Part shown: piece by piece, positions 45,426 through 53,350 of the stretch
Layout of the letters: the number at the start of each line of letters is the position of its first letter
How positions within the stretch are numbered: the stretch's first letter is position 1
DNA from: Chitinophaga rhizosphaerae
GTDB lineage: Bacteria; Bacteroidota; Bacteroidia; Chitinophagales; Chitinophagaceae
Direction: 5' to 3'
DNA length: 64,000 nt
Assembly (NCBI RefSeq): GCF_003958645.1
Contig: NZ_RXLO01000003.1
Span: forward strand, 558,001-622,000
Translations under genes and position numbers: made by a program
Notes under the pieces: generated by a model
The model's input: the letters and a program-made list of their open reading frames with translations, nothing else
The model's database searches: none
What the model was told of the DNA's origin: nothing

Positions 45426-45469
45426 GGAAAGCAGTCTGATGATGCGGAAAGGTAGTAATATTTTGGAAA

Positions 45470-46288
45470 CTACTCATACCCGCCCCGCATGCCCAGCAGC
45501 CGGTCGAAAATGGCTTTGGCGACGGGGCCGGGCTGGCCGTTTCCCACGGGCCGGCCATCGATATGGGTGACCGGCGTCAGGATTTTGGTGGTGCTGGTGA
45601 TGAAGGCTTCCCGCGCGGTGGAAAGGGCGGAAAGGGGGAGATGGGCGGTCTGTGGACGAAGGTCTTCCATCGCCAGGACCATTTTCCGGGTTACACCTTT
45701 GAGGATTCGGTCTGCCGGCGTGACGAGCGTCCCGTTTTCTGTGACGGCCCAGAAATTGGCGCGGGGGCATTCGCGGACGGCGCCGTTTTGATGGTACAGC
45801 ACATCGTCGGCTTCGTGCTCCCGGATGAAGGGTTGCAGGTAAATCGCCTGGAGGTAATCGATGGTTTTGACTTCGGGGAGCTGGCGCTGGAAGTCGTGCG
45901 TCACGAGCCTGATGCCCATGTCGAAGCTGGCGGGGTCGTAATGATAGCGGGCCAGCGTAATGAGCAGGTTCGGCGAAGCCAGCGTGTACCCGTTTTCAGA
46001 ATAGCCGCCCGTCAAAGTGATGCGTATGCCTGCATTCGGCGCGCCGTTGATCTCGATCAGCTCCGCCAGCAAGCGTTTCAGCCGTTCGCGACTTACTTCC
46101 GGCGAAAGCCGCATAACCGACGCCGAATGATAAAGCCGGTCGAGATGATCTTCGAGGAACACCGGTTGCCCGGCCCTGGTGCGGAAATAATCGAAAATGC
46201 CGTAACCGCGCTGGATGGAGAGGTCGGAAATCAGGACCTTCGCTTCGCTTTCCGGCACAATGGCGCCGTTGATGATGGCATAGCTCAT
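45470..46288 (-). CDS. Class IV aminotransferase (branched-chain / D-amino-acid / aminodeoxychorismate-lyase type)
   Basis: This is a 272-residue PLP enzyme of fold type IV. Markers are the N-terminal QRGYGIFDYFRTRAGQPVFL, the Schiff-base Lys in VKTIDYLQAI (about Lys141), the Glu in AVRECPRANFWAV, and the phosphate-binding STTKILTPVTHIDGRPV. Members transaminate L- or D-amino acids or cleave aminodeoxychorismate; the exact reaction cannot be told apart here. Its start overlaps the stop of the DmpA-type peptidase gene by 4 bases, so the two are coupled. A role in using amino acids released by that peptidase is inference. Confidence 0.82.
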   Translation of the reverse strand: MSYAIINGAIVPESEAKVLISDLSIQRGYGIFDYFRTRAGQPVFLEDHLDRLYHSASVMRLSPEVSRERLKRLLAELIEINGAPNAGIRITLTGGYSENGYTLASPNLLITLARYHYDPASFDMGIRLVTHDFQRQLPEVKTIDYLQAIYLQPFIREHEADDVLYHQNGAVRECPRANFWAVTENGTLVTPADRILKGVTRKMVLAMEDLRPQTAHLPLSALSTAREAFITSTTKILTPVTHIDGRPVGNGQPGPVAKAIFDRLLGMRGGYE

Positions 46289-47418
46289 GGCTGCAGACGG
46301 TTGAATTTTTGGAGAATGGGTAAAACCTGCGTCAAAGGTAATGCTTCCACCGAATTGCCGTTCCGGCCTTTCATGCCGCCGGCCATGAACAGTGAATTGA
46401 TGATCGCTTCTTCGGTGGCTTCTATCGCGGCCATGAACAGGGGCGACATGCCGTCGTTTTGCAGCAATGTCACCGTTTGAGTGGCGGTATTACCGTTGTG
46501 GGGGATGCGGAGCCCTTCGGCCGTGGAGAACGCGATCACATAATCGCCGCTCCCGTTAGAAGCAATGCCGCCCGTTTTTCCCAGGCCCAGCATGGCCCTT
46601 TGCGCCAGCCGCATGAGGTTCCGGTGATCGACGGGCGCATCCGTAGCCAATACGATCATGCATGATCCGTCTACATTATTCAATAACCGGTCGCTGAAAT
46701 CGAATTTCCCCATCATTTTGCCAATTGGCGCCCCGTCGATTTCCAGTACGCCGCCGAAATTGGACTGCACGATCACGCCCACCGTATATCCGCCCAAACT
46801 GGCCGGCAGCTTGCGCGACGCGGTGCCGATGCCGCCCTTGAACCCGAAGCAGACCGTTCCCGTTCCCGCACCTACGTTCCCTTCTTTCACCTTTCCGGAA
46901 GCGGCGGTTCTTATGGCCGCTTCCACATCGGCGACGGACACGTGCCGGCCGCGGATATCGTTGAGGTAACCGTCGTTCGTTTCGCCTACCACCGCATTTA
47001 CGGACCGGAGGTTTTCATTTCCTTTTTCCGCCATCGCCAGGCCCGCAACGGCTTGCATGGCAATGGGCACGCTGAGGGTGTTGGTGAGCACGATGGGGGT
47101 TTCGATATTGCCGAGCTCGTTTACCTGCGTGATGCCGGCCAGTTTCCCGAAGCCGTTGCCCACATAGATCGCGGCGGGGATTTTCTGCTGAAAGAGGTTC
47201 CCGGCTGCCGGTACGATAGCCGTTACGCCGGTACGGATGGAATCACCTTTTATTAAAGTGGTATGCCCCACTTTCACGCCGCGCACGTCGGTGATGGCGT
47301 TGAGCGGGCCGGGCTGCATGACGCCGATACGGATACCGGATTCCCGCGCGCGTTTGCGCTCCTGCGCAGCCAGCGCACCGGGCAGCAGCAGGGCGATAAT
47401 GAACCAACTTTTGAACAT
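46285..47418 (-). CDS. DmpA/P1-family self-processing aminopeptidase (MEROPS S58 type)
   Basis: This is a 377-residue exported protein (signal peptide MFKSWFIIALLLPGALAA). It has NAITDVRGVKVGHTTLIKGD, the glycine-rich VGAGTGTVCFGFKGGIGTAS, and the self-cleavage/nucleophile site NNVDGSCMIVLATDAP, where Ser252 follows Gly251 as in DmpA (Gly249-Ser250). These N-terminal-nucleophile enzymes cut themselves into two chains and hydrolyse N-terminal residues or D-amino acid amides. The start at 47418 fits the signal peptide. It follows the GH20 gene by 99 bases, with only a weak hairpin between, so it may be read through from the sialic acid operon. Confidence 0.85.
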   Translation of the reverse strand: MFKSWFIIALLLPGALAAQERKRARESGIRIGVMQPGPLNAITDVRGVKVGHTTLIKGDSIRTGVTAIVPAAGNLFQQKIPAAIYVGNGFGKLAGITQVNELGNIETPIVLTNTLSVPIAMQAVAGLAMAEKGNENLRSVNAVVGETNDGYLNDIRGRHVSVADVEAAIRTAASGKVKEGNVGAGTGTVCFGFKGGIGTASRKLPASLGGYTVGVIVQSNFGGVLEIDGAPIGKMMGKFDFSDRLLNNVDGSCMIVLATDAPVDHRNLMRLAQRAMLGLGKTGGIASNGSGDYVIAFSTAEGLRIPHNGNTATQTVTLLQNDGMSPLFMAAIEATEEAIINSLFMAGGMKGRNGNSVEALPLTQVLPILQKFNRLQP

Positions 47419-47517
47419 GCTGCAATGATAATGATTTCGCAGGAAAGGGCGCCGCTTTAAACGGCAGCGCCCCCGTTTCCGGAGGCACACCCATTTATCA
47501 ACCGGGATCGGAAGACG

Positions 47518-49488
47518 TTAATCGCGGCAGGGAATGAAGGTGAACATCCATTTTACCGGGTTTTGCCAGTCGCGGCCATTGAACGTGGTGACGGGCGCTT
47601 TCACTTCCACGATGTTCCAGCCCTTTTTCAGTGGCACTTTCGTGGGTGTCCGGTAAGCGTATCCTTCGTTGGTGTAAGGTGTTTCCAGGGTGATGGTTTT
47701 GCCGGCGCTTTCCCATACGGGCGGCGGGATGAGCTTGCCGTTTACGCGGATGCTGCTGCCGCGGTTGTCCCATTTACCGGCCGTGGGGGGTAAAGAAGCG
47801 TGTGAGCGGGAGAAGTCGTGGAACCCTATCCAGCAGTCGGTTTCGCCGGTGCGATCGCTCCAGATGCGGGTGGAGGCGTAGTATGTTGAATTTTCGGCAG
47901 GGGAAGACAGGGCGCCCTGCAGCTCGGGCCACCACCAATGGCGGAGGATGATCGTGCCGCCGGTCGCTGTTTGCGATGGCCTCACGCCGGTGGTGTCGAA
48001 TTCCTTGCCGGGGTCGCCGTGGTTGGGGAACGGCCCGTACAACTGCCACTGCTGGGCGCTTTGCGGGAAATATCCGCACGGCAGGCCATTGAAATATTTC
48101 TTCTTGTGGTCCATAAGCCGGATTTCGAACGCCGCGAAATCCGCGGCGATCTCCGGTCCTATGGCAACTTTGATGCCCGGCGTGCCGCCGCCTTTCCAGG
48201 TGCGCTCGGCGAAGGTCAGGAGCGCGGGGTAGGCGGGGTTCATGGTCAGGACGTCTTCTTCATTGGCCACATTCCTGTCGTGCCAAAGGCAAAGTGTGGC
48301 GCCCAGTTGGGAGGTATTCCCCACGGCGGAATTGCAGAGCTGCCGCTGGTAGATGCTGGTCACGCTTTCCAGCGGGTCCATGTGGTTGATGTACAACTGT
48401 CGGGAATCGATGTATTTAACAGAACCGTCGCCCGATTCGATTTTTCCTTCCGACCATAATTGGCGGATAACGCTTTCCGGGAAATTGCCGCCGGGCATCC
48501 AGCCGATCACTTTCGTGCCGTAGCTTTCCACCAGCTTCGTCATTTCCGGCAAAAAGTTTTTGTTCGTGATCTTCACTTCGTCTGCCCCGATGTGCAGGTA
48601 CGGCAGTTTATATTCTTCACAGAAATCCCGGACGATCTGTTGTAGGATCGCCATCCCCGGATCGCTTTGCATATCGTGCTCCATGGCGCGCCGGAATGCC
48701 GCACTGTGGCCGGGCATGTCGATTTCCGGCACCAGTTCGATATGGCGCAGTTTGCAGTATTCGATCAGTTCATGCAAATCCTTTTCGGAATAAAATTTCC
48801 CCTTTTGGCGGATCATGTTTTTTGCATCGGTGAGCTGCGGGTACCGTTTGAAGTGCAACCGCCAGGCCACGTCTTCCGTGAAATGGAAATGGAACACGTT
48901 CATTTTGTACCGGCTCATGACGTCGATCTGCTGCTTGAGCAGCGCCATGGGCTGATAGTTGCGGCCAACGTCTACCATGTACGACCGCCATGAAAAGGCG
49001 GGCCAGTCGCGGATCGAGCAGCCCTGAACGGATTTTCCGGTCATCAGCTGCCGGAGCGTCTGGATGGCGTAGTACATGCCTTTTTCTGTGCCAGCGGTCA
49101 GCGTGATCTTTATTTTGCCCACCTCCACCGAATAAGCTTCGTCTTCATGAACAGGCGCTTTCACGGCGTTTTTTACCAGCTCGATGTACATCCCTTGATC
49201 GGGTGGTCCCAATCTGACTCTCACCGTGCCGGCACCCGTGTTGATGATTTCCTTCTGCAACAAGTTGGCATACCGGAGCATGGTACGATCGGAGTAGCGG
49301 ATCGCGCGGCATCTCCGCAGGTCGAAGTGTTCGTTGCGCCACTGCAGTTCCGCGGGTTCCGGCAGGAGCGAGGGTTTCGTGTTCTCGCTGTTCGTGATAT
49401 GCGCCGGGACGGCCAGCGCTTCCGCGCCCGGGCTCAAAAGGCAAGCCAGGAGCCATACGGCGAGTGAACGGTTCATTCGGATCTTCAT
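47518..49488 (-). CDS. Beta-N-acetylhexosaminidase, glycoside hydrolase family 20
   Basis: This 656-residue exported enzyme has a GH20b-like N-terminal domain (~35-150) and then a catalytic barrel (~160-480). Markers are SWRSYMVDVGRNYQPMALLK, NVFHFHFTEDVAWRLHFKRY, VPEIDMPGHSAAFRRAM and the catalytic Asp-Glu pair in LHIGADEVKI (about residues 301-302). A C-terminal beta-rich domain of ~150 residues may bind carbohydrate. It removes terminal GlcNAc or GalNAc from glycans, acting after sialidase uncaps them. It is the most distal clear gene of the nan operon and starts 4 bases after the sialidase stop. Confidence 0.9.
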   Translation of the reverse strand: MKIRMNRSLAVWLLACLLSPGAEALAVPAHITNSENTKPSLLPEPAELQWRNEHFDLRRCRAIRYSDRTMLRYANLLQKEIINTGAGTVRVRLGPPDQGMYIELVKNAVKAPVHEDEAYSVEVGKIKITLTAGTEKGMYYAIQTLRQLMTGKSVQGCSIRDWPAFSWRSYMVDVGRNYQPMALLKQQIDVMSRYKMNVFHFHFTEDVAWRLHFKRYPQLTDAKNMIRQKGKFYSEKDLHELIEYCKLRHIELVPEIDMPGHSAAFRRAMEHDMQSDPGMAILQQIVRDFCEEYKLPYLHIGADEVKITNKNFLPEMTKLVESYGTKVIGWMPGGNFPESVIRQLWSEGKIESGDGSVKYIDSRQLYINHMDPLESVTSIYQRQLCNSAVGNTSQLGATLCLWHDRNVANEEDVLTMNPAYPALLTFAERTWKGGGTPGIKVAIGPEIAADFAAFEIRLMDHKKKYFNGLPCGYFPQSAQQWQLYGPFPNHGDPGKEFDTTGVRPSQTATGGTIILRHWWWPELQGALSSPAENSTYYASTRIWSDRTGETDCWIGFHDFSRSHASLPPTAGKWDNRGSSIRVNGKLIPPPVWESAGKTITLETPYTNEGYAYRTPTKVPLKKGWNIVEVKAPVTTFNGRDWQNPVKWMFTFIPCRD

Positions 49489-49491
49489 GGA

Positions 49492-50658
49492 TCAGTAAGA
49501 AATAGTGGTAAAAACAATTTGCTTGTAGTCGTCATATTCAAACAGCACCCCCACTCTCCGGCGCCCGTTTTCCACGAGGTCGGAATAGGCGGTGTGGGAG
49601 TTGCGGCGCGGATTGTCGGGCCGGTTGGCGATGGGGATGTTTTTATAGTAAGACTTCCCGTCGTTGCGGCTCACGCGCAGCACGAGGTTGTTCCGCTGTG
49701 CGGTGTCGGCGTTGTTGCAAACGATCAGCCGGCGGTTGCGGGCATTCCCGACGCTCAGCACGGAACCCTGGCACACGGGGTCGGGCAATTGCCGGTCGAA
49801 GTAGGTACTGTCCCACGATTGCCCGCCATCGCTGCTTTCGGCGATAATGCGATACCGTTCGTTGCCCTGCTGGTTGCGGATATTCATCACCATCCGGTTG
49901 CCTTTCAGTTGCGCGGCCATGGCTTCGTTGCCACCGGGGAAGGTCACGGTTTCGCTGAGGTGGAAGGTTTTGCCATGGTCGTCTGAATAGTAGCCGTGGG
50001 CTTTGTAATCCCGGAAACCGGGCTGCGGTTTGCCGGCCGAGTGGTTCGCGGAAACGTAAATGCGGCCTTTGAATTTCCCATCGGCGAACTGGAGCGCGTG
50101 GCCGGGCGTATTGGCATAGCTGCGCCAGTCTTCCGGGAAATTGTACGCCGGATTTTTGCCGGGCATGTTGGGACGGTGTACTTGCGTGGTGATGTTCACC
50201 GCGTCTGACCAGGTGACGCCGCCGTCGGTGGAGGTTTTGTACCAGACTTCGCGGAGCCCTTTGCCCTTGCGCACTTCTCCTTCGTGGTTATCCCCCGTAT
50301 TGTAAAAGAGGAAAATCCGGCCCTGCGGGAATGCGGGATCGGTAAGGTCCGCCACCGGCGCGGGATTGCCGGCCTGCAGGTTGTTATAGTCTACCACCGT
50401 GCGGAGCGGCCCCCAGGTTTTTCCGCCGTCTTTACTTTCCTTCAATACGATATTGATATCGCCGAAATCGCCGGCATGGTCTACACGCCCTTCGCAAAAG
50501 GCCAGCAGCTTGCCGCCGGCAGATATGATGGCGGGAATACGGTAACTTTTATGCCCTTCCTGTCCGCCGGTAAAAACCGGTGTGAAAGTTTGCGCCTGCG
50601 TTTTCCAACCTGCGAGCGCTAAAACAATAAAGAGAAAATATGCTTTGATCATGATCAA
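49492..50658 (-). CDS. nanH: Sialidase (neuraminidase), glycoside hydrolase family 33
   Basis: This 388-residue exported enzyme (signal peptide to ~residue 22) has the Arg-Ile-Pro motif YRIP (residues 39-42), an acidic HAGDFGD segment, and the repeated Asp boxes of the six-bladed propeller: SKDGGKTW, STDGGVTW, SDDHGKTF, SSDGGQSW and a degenerate SRNDGKSY. It releases terminal sialic acid from glycoconjugates in the periplasm or at the surface. It is tightly packed between the O-acetylesterase and hexosaminidase genes with 3-4 base gaps. Starts at 50658 and 50652 are both possible. Confidence 0.92.
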   Translation of the reverse strand: MIMIKAYFLFIVLALAGWKTQAQTFTPVFTGGQEGHKSYRIPAIISAGGKLLAFCEGRVDHAGDFGDINIVLKESKDGGKTWGPLRTVVDYNNLQAGNPAPVADLTDPAFPQGRIFLFYNTGDNHEGEVRKGKGLREVWYKTSTDGGVTWSDAVNITTQVHRPNMPGKNPAYNFPEDWRSYANTPGHALQFADGKFKGRIYVSANHSAGKPQPGFRDYKAHGYYSDDHGKTFHLSETVTFPGGNEAMAAQLKGNRMVMNIRNQQGNERYRIIAESSDGGQSWDSTYFDRQLPDPVCQGSVLSVGNARNRRLIVCNNADTAQRNNLVLRVSRNDGKSYYKNIPIANRPDNPRRNSHTAYSDLVENGRRRVGVLFEYDDYKQIVFTTISY

Positions 50659-50661
50659 TGT

Positions 50662-52146
50662 TTAAGGTTCGATACGGATGCGGAACGTGGATGCCGGCAA
50701 GCCGGCGGCGTTGACAAGGTTTGCGTCCGTAAAGGGCTGCCATCCGTAATATACGAAAGCAGGCTTTCCGGATGACGGGATTTCCACGGTAATTCCATGA
50801 ATGGAAGCCGGCACGGGATGTGTCCCGTCCAGCGAAAACCCCTTCAGCAAGGCGCCCCCGGCCACTGCCAACCCTTCCGCCCATTTGAAATGAAGAATGA
50901 TTTTTCCTTGCCGGTACTCCGCTTTTTCCACCAGCGGGCCCGACGGCACTACGTTCCCAAGCTTATAATAATAGTGGAGCGCCCAGGCGGCGAGGCGGTA
51001 GCCTACGGCGCGTTTGTTGGCCGGGTGCACGTTGTTGCGGGCGCCCACGTCGCTGGAAACGGCCATGCCGGTGTTGGGCGTAAATTGCAGTATACGGCGT
51101 TGTTCGTCGCGGAATTGCGGCCACAATTTGGAGCGATAACCGGAACTGTCTATCGAGGACAGCTGTACGAAATAGCAGGGAACCCCGGGCCAGTGGGCCC
51201 TGTAAGCCCGCAGCATCGCATCGAACAACCGGCTGTATTCCGCCACCCTTGCGGTTTCCTGTGCGTTGGTCTCGCCCTGGTAGAAGAGGATCCCTGCCAC
51301 GGGGTTGCCCGTCAGTCCCCGCAATCCCTTATCGAACGCAAACCCGGGTTTATAACCATGCGCAGGGCCATCGGCGCTCGCATCATCGCCCCGGTTCTGC
51401 CGCCCGCGCTCCCTCGACCAATCCGGCAATTCGGGATTATAGAGCCAATTGCCCCGCACCTTGCGCGCAAATGCGCTGTCGGCCAGCAGGGCTTCTTTCG
51501 GCACGAACGTTTCCAGGGGAGCGCCGCCGATGGCGAGTTGGACCAGGCCAATGGGAACGCCCGCCGATGCCGTCACTTTCTCCGCGAAATAATACGCCAC
51601 TGCGCTCATGTCTGCGAGGGAAGCGGAATCACAGCGTTGCCATGCGCCGGTATAAAACACGCCGTTGTCGATGCGCTGTACAAGACTGCCGGAGAAATGC
51701 TGGTTATAAATCCCTTTCCCCACATACCCCGGATTGTACCAGCGGACCGGCCCGCGCGTGATATTCCGGCGCGCTTCGGCATAATGCGCTTCGTTGCGCA
51801 TGGGAAATTCCATGTTCGATTGGCCCAGGCAAAGCCAGACGTCGCCGACAAGGAGGTCTTTCAGGATAAGGGTGTCCTTTCCCGCCGAGACGCGCATATC
51901 CGACGGATATGCATTCGCTTTCAGCGGCCCGATGCGGATTTGCCAGCTGCTGTCTTTCGCGGCGCGTGCGGATACGGATTTTCCGGAGAAGGAAAGCTGT
52001 ACGGTTGCACCGGGCGTGGCTTTCCCGCTGATGGAAACGGGTTTCCCGCGCTGAATCACCATATGGTCCATCCATTGCGGGCTAATTTTTATCTGTCCGA
52101 AAGCCGTTACCGGTAACGTTATCAGCCATGCGATGCTCCTGACCAT
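50662..52146 (-). CDS. Sialate O-acetylesterase (SGNH-type)
   Basis: This 494-residue exported esterase (signal peptide MVRSIAWLITLPVTAFG) has the nucleophile motif LGQSNMEFPM (Ser110), AIGGAPLETFVP, FYQGETNA and the late SDVGARNNVHPANKRAVGY with the catalytic His. It removes O-acetyl groups that block sialidase or the lyase. The start at 52146 overlaps the end of the epimerase gene by 25 bases; no other start gives a signal peptide. It corresponds to the NanS/EstA role in other Bacteroidota nan loci. Confidence 0.9.
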   Translation of the reverse strand: MVRSIAWLITLPVTAFGQIKISPQWMDHMVIQRGKPVSISGKATPGATVQLSFSGKSVSARAAKDSSWQIRIGPLKANAYPSDMRVSAGKDTLILKDLLVGDVWLCLGQSNMEFPMRNEAHYAEARRNITRGPVRWYNPGYVGKGIYNQHFSGSLVQRIDNGVFYTGAWQRCDSASLADMSAVAYYFAEKVTASAGVPIGLVQLAIGGAPLETFVPKEALLADSAFARKVRGNWLYNPELPDWSRERGRQNRGDDASADGPAHGYKPGFAFDKGLRGLTGNPVAGILFYQGETNAQETARVAEYSRLFDAMLRAYRAHWPGVPCYFVQLSSIDSSGYRSKLWPQFRDEQRRILQFTPNTGMAVSSDVGARNNVHPANKRAVGYRLAAWALHYYYKLGNVVPSGPLVEKAEYRQGKIILHFKWAEGLAVAGGALLKGFSLDGTHPVPASIHGITVEIPSSGKPAFVYYGWQPFTDANLVNAAGLPASTFRIRIEP

Positions 52147-53336
52147 ACGGCGTTCTTTTGCAGGTGATCGTTCAGGATTTGCATGCAATACCATTCCTGC
52201 CGCGGCAAATGGAACGGACCTTTGAACAGGTTGCCCTTGGCCGTTTGCGCGATGCTGCCGTCGCGGTGAAGGTAGCCGTACCATTCGCCGTTCTCTTTGT
52301 CATGGAATCGGGTGTAGGAATAGTCGTGTACCATCCGGTGCCATTCGGCGTATTTGGGATTGCCGGTTACGAGGTAGGCGAGGAGCGTGGCGATGATGGC
52401 TTCGTTGTGGGGCCACCAGAACTTCATGTCCTGCCAGTATTCCTGTACGGGTTTGTTGTAGACGTCGCGGAAATAGAGGATGCCGCCGTGCTGCTGGTCC
52501 CATCCGCGTTCCCACATATAATCGAGCATGCGGCAGCCGAGGTGGATGAGCCGGGGATCGTTGCCGCGATGCACCGCTTCGTGCAGGATGAACCACGCGC
52601 CTTCGATGGCGTGCCCGGGGTTGAGGGTGCGCCCGTCGATATGATCGATGATGCTCCCGTCCGGCGCCACCTGTTCCATTACGCAGCGGATATCGTCTTT
52701 CACGAAATATTTTTCTATCTCATCGATCCATTGGCCGATCAGCGCATCGCACCGGGGATCGCCTATGGTGTCGCGGAGTTGCTGGGCCGTGTTGAGCATG
52801 ATCATGGGAACGCCGATCCCCCTGGCCGGGCGCGTGGGTTCGAATTTCGGTTCGAGGAGGCCCGGTGTGGTGGCGTATTCCACGCATTTGCCGAACAGCT
52901 CCCGCGCGCGGGTGGCTGCTTCTTCGCTTCCGGTAGCCCTCGCATACCCCGCCATGGCGATCACGGCGAAGGTTTCGGAGAAGAAATAACGGCGCTTGCG
53001 GATGGGTGCGCCGTTGCGCGCTACGTGGAAAAACATCCGCCCGTCGGTATCGAAACAATGCCGGTTGAGGAAATCGTATCCCAGCTTCGCGCCTTCCAGC
53101 CATTCAGGGCTCTGCACTACGGAATTGTAGAGGGTCGACAGTAGCCAGGTAGCCCGTCCCTGGATCCAGACGGCCTTGTCGTCGTCTATGAGCTGGCCGC
53201 CGGCATCGCGCATGAGGAGGAAACCGCCATGCTCGTGGTCGTACGACCGCGGGAACCAGAACGGAACGGTATCGTTCAGCAGTTGGCCGGTATAGAAGTC
53301 GCGCAGCGTTTCGAGTTCGGGAAAAGAATATTGCAT
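52122..53336 (-). CDS. N-acylglucosamine 2-epimerase (AGE family)
   Basis: This 404-residue cytoplasmic (alpha/alpha)6-barrel enzyme has HGGFLLMRDAGGQLIDDDKA, KAVWIQGRATWLLSTLY, NPGHAIEGAWFILHEA and KFWWPHNEAI; the last two carry the His residues used in catalysis. It converts N-acetylmannosamine, made by the lyase, to N-acetylglucosamine. This is the non-phosphorylated Bacteroides-type route, in which a kinase acts after epimerisation. No such kinase is in the window. The gene lies between the transporter fusion and the O-acetylesterase. Confidence 0.92.
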   Translation of the reverse strand: MQYSFPELETLRDFYTGQLLNDTVPFWFPRSYDHEHGGFLLMRDAGGQLIDDDKAVWIQGRATWLLSTLYNSVVQSPEWLEGAKLGYDFLNRHCFDTDGRMFFHVARNGAPIRKRRYFFSETFAVIAMAGYARATGSEEAATRARELFGKCVEYATTPGLLEPKFEPTRPARGIGVPMIMLNTAQQLRDTIGDPRCDALIGQWIDEIEKYFVKDDIRCVMEQVAPDGSIIDHIDGRTLNPGHAIEGAWFILHEAVHRGNDPRLIHLGCRMLDYMWERGWDQQHGGILYFRDVYNKPVQEYWQDMKFWWPHNEAIIATLLAYLVTGNPKYAEWHRMVHDYSYTRFHDKENGEWYGYLHRDGSIAQTAKGNLFKGPFHLPRQEWYCMQILNDHLQKNAVWSGASHG

Positions 53337-53350
53337 AAGTCGTTATTTTT

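Noticed and set aside
47447..47473. Hairpin between the GH20 and DmpA-type genes
   Set aside because: The stem is interrupted by a 3-base bulge and followed by only three T residues, so it is too weak to call a terminator.
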